From contig NZ_CP028923.1 of the NCBI RefSeq assembly GCF_005166025.1, positions 3,536,001 through 3,600,000 of the forward strand: DNA of 64,000 nt. Direction: 5' to 3'. The number at the start of each line of letters is the position of its first letter. The stretch's first letter is position 1. The notes under the pieces are model-generated. The model was not told where the DNA came from. It saw nothing but the letters and a program-made list of their open reading frames with translations, and searched no databases. This stretch comes from Mangrovivirga cuniculi (GTDB lineage: Bacteria > Bacteroidota > Bacteroidia > Cytophagales > Cyclobacteriaceae). The position numbers and the translations under genes were made by a program. This document shows positions 17,983 to 25,228 of the stretch, one piece after another.

Positions 17983-18180
17983 CAGCCAATTGACTGTCAG
18001 TGCGCCTCTCACACCACCGTACGTACGTTGGGCAATGCCCCTCCCTTCGCACTCTCGTGCTCGTGAGCATATACGGCGGTTCGCCAAATCAAATCTTCAC
18101 TTTCTGATAGTATGTAACCATGCTTTCATAGCCTCTTCGTCTGAGTCGGGATTCGGTAATCGTTGTACCTAAGATGGGGC

Positions 18181-18234
18181 TTTATTCACTATTTCAATTG
18201 ATTTTTTAAAGGAGTTCATGAATGCGAAGCATTT
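18181..18234 (+). repeat. TT-flanked hairpin element A (in maturase)
   Basis: A ~49-bp insert that begins ATTCACTATTTC and ends GAGTTCATGAATGC-GAA-GCAT, flanked by TT on both sides. The uninterrupted maturase reads GGGGCTTTGAGC on the plus strand (AQSP codons), so the insert and a TT duplication can be subtracted exactly. Confidence 0.75.
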
Positions 18235-18255
18235 GAGCAACTGCCCACCCTCCCA

Positions 18256-18354
18256 TTATTCATTGTATTGTTTAGTTTTCAATCGTATTCACGAAATCGT
18301 TGATTTGCTTCGTCAAATCAAAAATAGATTCGGCGAAGCCAATGCTTCGCATTT
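18256..18354 (+). repeat. TT-flanked hairpin element E (in maturase), compound
   Basis: A ~95-bp insert beginning ATTCATTGTATTG and ending CCAATGC-TTC-GCAT between TT duplicates. It contains in order AAATC-GTT-GATTT, GATTTG-CTTCGT-CAAATC, GGC-GAA-GCC and AATGC-TTC-GCATT. It probably represents nested or extended copies. Removing it restores the codons for TRMGG. Confidence 0.7.
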
Positions 18355-18446
18355 CTTGTCCGGCTCCATGCATAGGCTTGGCCTTGATTGATACCTAATC
18401 TGATTAGGTTTTTACGCTTTCGCTCTCCTCCCCGTCACCCTGTCCC

Positions 18447-18491
18447 ATCGCTAAAATTGTCTACCAGACAATTTCTCAACGCTCTGTCCTC
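18447..18491. repeat. 45-bp hairpin repeat, copy 1
   Basis: Contains AAATTGTCT-ACC-AGACAATTT flanked by ATCGCT and AACGCTCTGTCCT. The copy at 19820-19864 differs at one position. This copy interrupts the maturase between WHDW and KRKN. Confidence 0.8.
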
Positions 18492-19189
18492 CAGTCATGC
18501 CAGATACAGTATCTTAGTCGGCATCAAAGCCACTCATCGAGTTTCTTGAGTTTGGCGTTAATACTTCCCTGTCGGAAGTTATTGACCCAACCTCTATACA
18601 CTTCTTTGAGTTTCTGAATGCGTTCCTGAAAACTGTATGGTAGCGTTTTTCTGGTAATCTGTTTAAGCTTGCGTTTCAAGGTATCCCATGCTGATGGTTT
18701 GGCTACTAACTGATATTTGCCTCGTTTCCCCTTTTGGTATATCGGTACAAACCCATGACCTAGTACTTCAAAAGTATTTGGTCGTCTTACCCCGCTTTTC
18801 TGTCTGTTAATTGGTAGTTCTAATTTTCCATTTAGGAAGTTAGCTACATCCTTGCTGATCTGGTTTGCTTCGGCTTTCGATTTTGTATAAATACTAAAGT
18901 CGTCAGCATAGCGAATGAACTTATATCCTTTTTCTTTCAGGTATTTGTCCAGTTGATCCAGCAGGATATTTGACAGCAGGGGACTAAGGGGACTGCCTTG
19001 AGGCACGCCCCTTCTACGCTTATACAATCTACCATTTATCTGTATCGGTGATCTAAGCCATTTTCTAATCAACCTAAGGGTTGTCTGGCATTTTACCCGA
19101 TTGTAGATCAGTTGTAGGATTTTGTAGTGCTGCACTTCGTCAAAGAAACTCTTCAGGTCAATATCGACTATATCCTGATACCCATCCCT

Positions 19190-19223
19190 TCGCACAACCT
19201 GGCTCAAAGCTCTCGCTTTGCCC
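19190..19223. repeat. 34-bp palindromic insertion in maturase
   Basis: A CAAAGC-TCTC-GCTTTG hairpin with flanking ACCTGGCT. The expected maturase sequence ...LKYIRDGYQDIV is restored by removing it, and 34 bp explains the frame change. It shares CAACCTGGCTCA with the segment just before the repeat at 19820, so it belongs to the same family. Confidence 0.7.
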
Positions 19224-19819
19224 TATATTTCAGGCTTTGTCGAACAGCTTGTTGAGTATTCTTATGTGGTCTGAAGCCATAGCTTTCTGGTTCAAAAGTC
19301 AGTTCGAACTTTGCAGCTAGTTGTTGACTAACTGCCTGCTGAAGCCAGCGCTCTACTACTGTAGGTACTCCAAGTAGTCTGGTTTTGCCCTTGCCCTTCG
19401 GAATTTCCACTCCTTTGATAGGTTGTGGCAGATACTTACGGTTCATCACATCGAGAATAATCCTGGACCGATACTGTTTGAGGTAATCGCCCAGTTGGTC
19501 TGTTCTCATTCCATCAATGCCTGCCGCGCCTTTGTTACTCACCACTTGGTGGTAGGCTTTTGTCAGGTTCTTTGCATGTAGTACTTTCTCTATCATTAAA
19601 TGTTAATCTTGTCCGTTTAAGTGAAGGCTATCCCAGAATACTGGCATTCCAACACGAATTAAGACATGTTTGACGTTCAGCCCTTCCCAACTTTGTGAGC
19701 CCTCTGTCGTTATCCGTTTTGGTGACAGCTCGTTTGCCCGTTGGTACTATGGCTTTCCGCAAAGCGGAACAGGTCCTGCTGACTTCTCAAATTGATACTC
19801 CTACCCTGCAACCTGGCTC

Positions 19820-19864
19820 ATCGCTAAAATTGTCTACCAGACAATTTCTTAACGCTCTGTCCTC
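19820..19864. repeat. 45-bp hairpin repeat, copy 2
   Basis: Second copy of the unit at 18447-18491, in the same orientation, in the intron region upstream of the maturase start. Confidence 0.8.
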
Positions 19865-20041
19865 TCGGTAAGACGAATTTCCTTGTGTCTATTCCTGCTA
19901 CATCTATCACTTCGGTATTTCCCTTTCCGGGTTTTATACTTCATTATGATCCCGTCACCAGGACAGGTAGTGCTACCTCATCCGACCTAATGGCCTCTAT
20001 ATATAGTTTCTGTCCGTCAGTACAGACACCGCACTCTGGTT

Positions 20042-20094
20042 TTATTCATTGTTTTTATAATTTATTTAATGGAATTCATGAATGCAGAGCATTT
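20042..20094 (+). repeat. TT-flanked hairpin element B (in intron domain I)
   Basis: A ~49-bp unit: TT, ATTCATTG, an AT-rich middle, GGAATTCATGAATGC-AGA-GCAT, TT. Confidence 0.75.
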
Positions 20095-20191
20095 CTTCAG
20101 TTCCAGAATCACTTCTGACAACTCCCGATAAATCGGGACAGGCATTGCCACTTGCTTTGCTTCCAGGAGTCACCCCAGCGCATCCGGGACT

Positions 20192-20241
20192 TTATTCATA
20201 GAGTTATCTTATTATATCGAATTCATGAATACAACGTATTT
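20192..20241 (+). repeat. TT-flanked hairpin element C (in intron domain I)
   Basis: A ~46-bp unit: TT, ATTCATAG, an AT-rich middle, GAATTCATGAATAC-AAC-GTAT, TT. The stem differs from copies A and B at paired positions (G-C replaced by A-T), so pairing is kept. Confidence 0.75.
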
Positions 20242-20295
20242 CACCCTTTGGAACACTCATTTCCATGAGTTATATTCGCCATTCAAGGCACACAC

Positions 20296-20495
20296 ACTAT
20301 GTAAAAACCATGCGCTTCAGCAGTTTCAGGCAAGCAAAGTGGTGGATTCCCGCAATTTTTGGCAAGCGAGGTAAAATGTTAATCGTAATTATTGCAGGTA
20401 ACAAAATCAAGCCATTGGCTTCAATGTAAAAATTGCTAACTTCATCTCCTTAATTAAATGTGGCGCACGGATTTTTACACGTGCCCGTTGTGAAG
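20296..20495 (+). other. attC-like site c, right part (left arm at 17958-17965)
   Basis: With the intron removed the left arm is GCAACCTAAC (17958-17965 joined to 20296-20297), the exact reverse complement of the cassette 3 start GTTAGGTTGC. The inner stem is TGTAAAAACCATGCGC (20300-20315) against GCGCACGGATTTTTACA. The right end is CCCG|TTGTGAAG with exchange at 20487/20488. Confidence 0.8.
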
Positions 20496-20558
20496 CATAA
20501 AACTACTATTCCAAATTAAAATTCTTGTTTTATTGTATCCAAGTGAATACATTTACGT

Positions 20559-20864
20559 ATGTATATAATTGAACAAACCACTGAATTTGAAAAGTGGTTT
20601 CGAAAGTTAAAAGACAGAAAAGCAAAAGCTAAAATTTTGCTCCGTCTACAGAGAATAGAGGATCAAGGTAATTATGGCGATTGCCAACCAATTGGCGAAG
20701 GTCTTTCCGAATTACGGATACATTATGCAAAAGGGTATCGGGTATATTTTAAAGAACGTGGAGATACACTTGTATTGCTATTAATTGGAGGAGATAAATC
20801 AACCCAAAGTAAAGACATTAAAAAAGCAAAAGAACTTTGGGAGCAGTATAAAAACAAGATTTAA
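20559..20864 (+). CDS. Cassette 4: HigB/RelE-type toxin (Gp49-like)
   Basis: 101 residues of the phage-derived Gp49/HigB toxin family (RelE/ParE superfamily). It has TTEFEKWFRKLKDRKAKAKI, the GDCQPIGEGLSELRIHYAKG segment, YRVYFKERGD and LLLIGGDKSTQSKDIKKAKE. Relatives cleave mRNA at the ribosome. The antitoxin ATG follows the stop directly (toxin-first order, typical of higBA). Toxin-antitoxin cassettes are common in large integron arrays. Confidence 0.9.
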   Translation: MYIIEQTTEFEKWFRKLKDRKAKAKILLRLQRIEDQGNYGDCQPIGEGLSELRIHYAKGYRVYFKERGDTLVLLLIGGDKSTQSKDIKKAKELWEQYKNKI

Positions 20865-21149
20865 ATGAAAACTACAAGATTCGAAATTGCTAATTATCTT
20901 GAAGATGACGAGATGATTCAGGAGTATTTAAATACGGTTTTAGAAGAGGGGGATTCAAGAGATATTGTTGTTGCTTTGGGTCACATCGCCAAAGCAATTG
21001 GGATGTCAAAAATCGCAGAACAAACTGGATTGAGTAGACCTAGTCTGTATAAAGCTCTATCAGAAAATTCAAAACCTCAATTTGATACTATTTTGAAGGT
21101 AATAAGAGCTATTGGAAGTAATCTGAAATTAAATATTTCAACAAATTAA
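20865..21149 (+). CDS. Cassette 4: HigA-type antitoxin (addiction module antidote)
   Basis: 94 residues with a helix-turn-helix in the C-terminal half (GMSKIAEQTGLSRPSLYKAL) and the family's DIVVALGHIAKAIGM lead-in. It should bind and neutralise the preceding toxin and repress their promoter. It is translationally coupled, starting at the base after the toxin stop. Confidence 0.9.
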   Translation: MKTTRFEIANYLEDDEMIQEYLNTVLEEGDSRDIVVALGHIAKAIGMSKIAEQTGLSRPSLYKALSENSKPQFDTILKVIRAIGSNLKLNISTN

Positions 21150-21153
21150 TACA

Positions 21154-21230
21154 CTTCACAACACTCACTATAACCGCATTTTTATGCTACAGGGGACATA
21201 AAATCGCGCCATAGTGTAGACGTTAGCTAC
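21154..21230 (+). other. attC-like site d (end of cassette 4)
   Basis: The left arm CTTCACAAC (21154-21162) is the exact reverse complement of the cassette 4 start GTTGTGAAG (20487-20495). The inner stem is CACTATaaccGC against GCgccATAGTG. The right end is GACG|TTAGCTAC with exchange at 21222/21223. This is the shortest site (~75 bp). Confidence 0.78.
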
Positions 21231-21240
21231 AACCAGAAAA

Positions 21241-21918
21241 ATGCAGATTAAAGAACTGAAAATATATTCTCAAAATTTCTTAGAGCAAATTGATTTTTAT
21301 TCGAATCAGATTGGTCTGGACTTGATTGAAACGTCTGAAACCGAAGCACGATTTATGGTTGGAAAGTCAATACTCAAGATTGTCAAGAGTGAAAAATTTA
21401 AACCATATCATTTTGCAATAAATATTCCCAGCAATAAAGAAACCGAAGCTTTAAAATGGCTAAAAGAACGAGTAACAATTCTTAAACAAGGTAAGACTGA
21501 AATTCAAGACTTTGATTTTTGGAATGCAAAAGCGATTTATTTTTATGATATAGACAAGAATATTGTTGAGTTCATAGCTCGGAAAAATATGAAAATTGAA
21601 AACAAAGAAGAGTTTAGTGTTAATTCATTACTTGAAATCTCAGAAATCGGAATGCCTGTGAGTGATATTGAAACAACATTTTCTAGATTAGAAAAAATAG
21701 TAAATATTGAGATTTTCGACGGTGGATTTGAGCGGTTCTGTGCGATTGGAGACGAAAACGGACTGTTTATATGTATCAATAAAAAGATTAAGGATTGGTT
21801 TCCAACAGGAGATAAAGCTCATTCTTCTGAATTTGAGATAAAGATTAATGAGAATGGGTGTGAATATGAATTAGAATTTATAAATGAAGAAATAAAGGAA
21901 GTAGCTAACAAGGTATAA
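21241..21918 (+). CDS. Cassette 5: VOC/glyoxalase-fold protein
   Basis: 225 residues that read as two consecutive VOC (beta-alpha-beta-beta-beta) modules: IKELKIYSQNFLEQIDFYSN with HFAINIPS and DIDKNIVEFIA, then EIGMPVSDIETTFSRLEKI. The family includes glyoxalases, dioxygenases and resistance proteins. The metal ligands are not obvious and no substrate can be assigned. The last codons (VANKV, stop) are encoded by the attC arm GTAGCTAAC. Confidence 0.75.
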   Translation: MQIKELKIYSQNFLEQIDFYSNQIGLDLIETSETEARFMVGKSILKIVKSEKFKPYHFAINIPSNKETEALKWLKERVTILKQGKTEIQDFDFWNAKAIYFYDIDKNIVEFIARKNMKIENKEEFSVNSLLEISEIGMPVSDIETTFSRLEKIVNIEIFDGGFERFCAIGDENGLFICINKKIKDWFPTGDKAHSSEFEIKINENGCEYELEFINEEIKEVANKV

Positions 21919-22096
21919 AAAACATAGGGCGGTTTAGGCTTGCCGAAAGGTCTATGTTTATTTACAAAGTCGCCAAATATAAAATTTGGCATTTTCAACA
22001 AAAAGATAAAAGCAAAATATTATATTTGGCTTAGTACCAAACTGAAACGTATCACTTTCTACTGCCCTACTTGCCATATACTAAACGTTGCCCACC
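21901..22096 (+). other. attC-like site e (end of cassette 5)
   Basis: The left arm GTAGCTAAC (21901-21909) is the exact reverse complement of the cassette 5 start GTTAGCTAC (21222-21230). The inner stem pairs TATA-N7-TAGGGCGG with CTGCCCTA-N7-TATA. The right end is AACG|TTGCCCACC with exchange at 22087/22088. Confidence 0.75.
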
Positions 22097-22190
22097 ATTA
22101 GGTACGATAAAGGGACATCCTTTACAGAGTTAAAGGGACATAGTTTACACTTTCGACATAGTAAATTGATTGATCTAAAATCATACTGCT

Positions 22191-23425
22191 ATGCCTTGGA
22201 AAGTACAAACTATTATGGAAACAAGAATTGAATTTATCTGTGAATGGTTAACTCAGAAATACACCTTCACCGAACTCTGTAAAACCTTTGAAATCTCCCG
22301 TCCCACAGGATACAGGCTGATTCAAAAGGATGAAAAGTATTGGTTAGAAGGTCTACGTGAACAATCCAGGGCACCTCAAAATCATCCAAATCAAACCAAG
22401 CAATTCATCATCGATAAAATTCTTTCATTTAAGGCTAAATATCCTAGATGGGGAACTAAAAAAATCCATCGGTTGCTGTTTAACGTTTGTGAACCTGAAG
22501 ACATACCATCAGTGGTTACAGTACACAACATACTGGCTAAAAACGGTTTAGTTTGCCCTCAGAAACGACTGAGAAGAGTCAAGCCAATCTACCCGATCTT
22601 TGATCCGCAACATTGTAATGAAGTTTGGAGTGCGGATTATAAAGGTAAATTCCAAATGGGCAACAAGAAATATTGTCATCCACTCACTATAGCCGATTCC
22701 AGAAGTAGATTTTTATTTACAGCTAAAGCACATTACCGAGAAGCATTTAAAGCAGCTAAAGAAGAGTTTACACGAGTTTTTAGACTATATGGAATACCAA
22801 AGCAGATTCATACTGACAATGGAAGTCCTTTTGGCTCAGTAAGATCAATCCAACGATTTACTAAACTCTCCTATTGGTTTATAGACTTAGGCATCTTACC
22901 AGTATTCTCTGATCCAGCTCATCCAGAACAAAACGGAAGATACGAAAGAATGCATCGGGATCTTAAAGCTGCTTGCGCTCTTCCTCCTGCACATGACCTT
23001 AAGTCGCAGCAAAGAAGGCTGAATAAGTTTGTTAAAGAATATAATGTCGAACGACCTCATGAAGCACTGGAAATAGAAACTCCTGCTGTAATACATACAT
23101 TCTCAAATCGACCCTTTCCTGAAAAAATACCATCCTATGACTATCATACACATATGAAAGTTATGAATGTAACTCAAAATGGATCAGTAAGATGGAAGAG
23201 TTATTACTGGGTGTATATTACAGCTAGTTTAACTGGCAGACAGATTGCTGCTGAGGAAATAGGTAATGGGATTTATTCATAGTATAATTATTTTTAATGG
23301 AATTCATGAATCTCGTAAACTCGATTTGGAAGGTATTCTATAGACACGTATTTTTAGGATACTTTAATGAAAATGATATAAGAATTAAACAACAATCGAT
23401 AAGGCTCAGTACGATTTTAGTGTAA
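22191..23425 (+). pseudogene. IS481-family transposase, interrupted by hairpin element D
   Basis: The N-terminal HTH (SRPTGYRLI) and rve/DDE domain are clear: VWSADYKGKF (first D), IHTDNGSPFGS (second D) and HPEQNGRYERMHRDLK (the E). The current frame ends at 23282 with GNGIYS inside element D. Beyond the element the expected C terminus resumes (WKVFYRHVFLGYFNEN ... IRLSTILV) and stops at 23425. About 45 residues are therefore cut off. The catalytic core is intact, so activity is not excluded. Confidence 0.88.
23273..23327 (+). repeat. TT-flanked hairpin element D (in transposase)
   Basis: A ~51-bp unit: TT, ATTCATAG, an AT-rich middle, GGAATTCATGAATC...GAT, TT. Subtracting it with one TT restores GGG-ATT-TGG-AAG (GIWK) of the transposase. 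Confidence 0.78.
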
Positions 23426-23505
23426 AGCATCCCGAATAATTCGGGACAGGTCGTGCCCTTAACTTTGTAAACCATCTGCCTTAACGAACATTAAGATTAA
23501 AGCAA

Positions 23506-24531
23506 ATGGCAACCGTAAAATACATTTTCACATGGACAATCTTATTGGTGATATCACAAATCACACATGCACATCCTTCATGGGGTATTGTTGTTGATCA
23601 AAACGAAAACATATACTTCGCAGACATTCTGCATAATGAAATGGGGTCGGTTTGGAAGTTGACCAACAAAGGAAAACTCGAACTTCTATTTGAAAACTTT
23701 CATGCTCATAACGTCAGTTTAGATGCTGATGGAAACTTGATTACCGCTCACGGTGAAAATAATCATACGATGGTTCGACTCAACAGCGATGGTAAAATTG
23801 ACACACTATACCACAGATTAAATCATGAAGAGTTTAATGGGGGTAATAGCACCTATACACCACTTGGAGAAATTGTGTTTGTAGCTGAAAATTATTTGTG
23901 GCGTGTAAATCAATATGGAGATAAGGAAAAGCTCAGTGAATATAAACTTGGATGGAGTCAAACTGTATATGCTGATGAAAATGGCAATTATTACGCTCCT
24001 GATATAGGTGATGGCCTGGGAAAATTGATAAAAATTGACAGCACAGGAAGTTCAACAATAATTGCCACAAACTTGATTTCCAAATTAGATCGTCCTTTTG
24101 ATCGGCACGCAGATATCCTTATGGGTATTACACTTGGTTGTGATGGACATGTCTATGTCGCAGAACTTGCTGGAAAACGGATAATAAAAGTACTGGACAA
24201 TCAAAAAACAGAAACATTTTACATCTCAAGCGATGGATGGTTTCCCACAGGAGTCGACTTTTTTTCAGGTAACGCATACATACTAGAATACAAGTCGAAA
24301 AACGGACATGAAGGGCCTAGAATTGTCAAAATTGATGAGTCAGGCGTAAAGACCATCTTGTTTAACTACGACAATTACCAAAAAGGAGCGATTTCTCCAA
24401 TCACAAAGGATAACACAAACTGGTTCTGGTGGATAGGAAGTGCTGCAATTATCACCTTATCGACTGTTATATTATGGATAAGAAGAAATAAAAAATTACT
24501 GCCAATAACTAAGCATTCGAGTGGCCGATAG
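23506..24531 (+). CDS. Cassette 6: NHL-repeat/SMP-30-like beta-propeller, membrane-anchored
   Basis: 341 residues. The N-terminal signal peptide ends at ITHAHPSWG. Repeats of the type GIVVDQNENIYFADI, NVSLDADGNLITAHGENNHT and TVYADENGNYYAPDIGDGLG form an NHL/gluconolactonase-like propeller. A C-terminal transmembrane helix (WWIGSAAIITLSTVILWI) is followed by RRNKK. The protein is probably displayed on the outer face of the inner membrane. It lies directly after the IS right end, so its natural cassette start is displaced. I could not find the matching attC arm downstream. Confidence 0.72.
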   Translation: MATVKYIFTWTILLVISQITHAHPSWGIVVDQNENIYFADILHNEMGSVWKLTNKGKLELLFENFHAHNVSLDADGNLITAHGENNHTMVRLNSDGKIDTLYHRLNHEEFNGGNSTYTPLGEIVFVAENYLWRVNQYGDKEKLSEYKLGWSQTVYADENGNYYAPDIGDGLGKLIKIDSTGSSTIIATNLISKLDRPFDRHADILMGITLGCDGHVYVAELAGKRIIKVLDNQKTETFYISSDGWFPTGVDFFSGNAYILEYKSKNGHEGPRIVKIDESGVKTILFNYDNYQKGAISPITKDNTNWFWWIGSAAIITLSTVILWIRRNKKLLPITKHSSGR

Positions 24532-24789
24532 GCCGTAACTTAGCCTGTCCCGAAAATCGGGAAATGCAGTGTTGACAAGTCCGGTGCTGGAAGATGGCAC
24601 TATGGGGATTTCGGCGATTTTGGTAAGGGTATTTTCTGGTTATTACCTTTAAGCAGCTCTGTATTTGTTAGTTAATCTGGTTGTATATTCATGAGAATTA
24701 CTATTCCTCAGGACTTTTTCGTTCCTTTTTTATAGTTTTTAACCCGATTTTGGAATAGTAATCCCCTACGCCCAATGGCGTTACATTTT
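24532..24789. other. Cassette-array end / IS junction, no gene
   Basis: Contains a CCCGA-AAA-TCGGG-type palindrome near 24550 and GGCCGATAGGCC just before it. No attC arm complementary to the cassette 6 start (GTTGCCCACC) is visible, and no coding sequence is seen. This probably marks where the array was truncated beside the IS91 remnant. Confidence 0.5.
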
Positions 24790-25104
24790 TTAGTGGTTTA
24801 GCAGTAGTCTTTTCCAGTGTCTTAGTGGCCCCCGACCATCAAATACAGCGACGGTTACCAACCGACCAACTTTACATACCGGGCAGATTTTATGACACGT
24901 ATTTTCTTGCAATTCCTGAATCACGATCGCACCAATCTGCTGATCTATTTCCTGCTTGCATTGTTTTTTAAGGCTGCTGCTTAGTATACCATAGTGTCGC
25001 ATCCGGGTAAACCCTTTGGGCAACACATGCAATGCAAACCGGGGGATAAATTCTCGGTCCGGTAGTTTAAAGGACTTACAATATATTCTATGGCGGTTGA
25101 ACAA
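24790..25104 (-). pseudogene. IS91-family transposase, C-terminal fragment
   Basis: The 104 residues include LPDREFIPRFALHVLPKGFT and RMRHYGILSSSLK, the conserved C-terminal block of IS91-type (HUH, rolling-circle) transposases, then a CPVCKVGRL zinc-knuckle tail. The N-terminal zinc-binding and Y2 catalytic regions are missing, so it is inactive. IS91/ISCR elements are known to move adjacent DNA. Confidence 0.8.
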
Positions 25105-25228
25105 TATGTTATGAAATCAAAATCAGTCTTCCATACTCTTTTTGGAGCCATTTATCGAAAAATAATACATACTACTATTTATTCTGGTTTCATGATTTAC
25201 TTTTGCTTTTCATTCTAATTTTTTAAAC

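Larger units (their letters stand above)
18089..19596 (-). pseudogene. Group II intron reverse transcriptase/maturase, interrupted
   Basis: The start MIEKVLHAKNLTKAYHQVVS is intact. RT motifs include KGAAGIDGM, ESYGFRPHKN, IVDIDLKSFFDEV, RRGVPQGSPLSPLLSNILLD and the catalytic FIRYADDF. The maturase region is still readable in pieces: LRYCIWHDW, KRKNLIRLGINQGQAYAWSR, GGWAVAQ, PILGTTIT and RGYESMVTYYQKVKI, ending at 18089. The reading frame is broken by a 34-bp insertion (19190-19223), by an in-frame TGA after KKLDEWL, by a hairpin repeat around 18447-18491, and by two hairpin elements (18184-18232 and 18258-18352). Intact length would be near 420-430 aa. Confidence 0.88.
17966..20295 (-). mobile_element. 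Group II intron inserted in an attC arm (degenerate)
   Basis: Read on the minus strand it starts GTGTGTGCCTTGAATGGCG at 20295 and ends with CTACTCGAT at 17966. Domain V/VI text is present: ACCGCCGTA pairs with TACGGTGGT, then GTGTGAGAGG. The 5' exon ends ...TTTTTACATAGT and the 3' exon begins TAGGTTGC. Joined they give GTTAGGTTGC, exactly the start of cassette 3. Insertion antisense to the cassettes and in the attC arm is the behaviour of group IIC-attC introns. The maturase and domain I are broken by short palindromic insertions, so mobility is doubtful. Confidence 0.85.
22104..23483 (+). mobile_element. IS481-family insertion sequence, interrupted
   Basis: The left end carries AAGGGACATCCTTTACAGAG and the right end, reverse complemented, AAGGCAGATGGTTTACAAAG. 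These are imperfect terminal inverted repeats of ~30 bp around a DDE transposase. The element sits ~16 bases inside the start of cassette 6. It carries the hairpin element D near its 3' end and a CCCGAAT-A-ATTCGGG palindrome near its right end. The exact ends are uncertain by a few bases. Confidence 0.78.

Noticed and set aside
14503-24531. Prophage or ICE interpretation of the recombinase region
   Set aside because: No phage structural, replication or conjugation genes are present, and the single-gene units with matching arms fit cassettes better.
24532-24789. An attC-like site ending cassette 6
   Set aside because: No segment complementary to the cassette start GTTGCCCACC was found up to the IS91 remnant, so the site is either lost or too decayed to claim.
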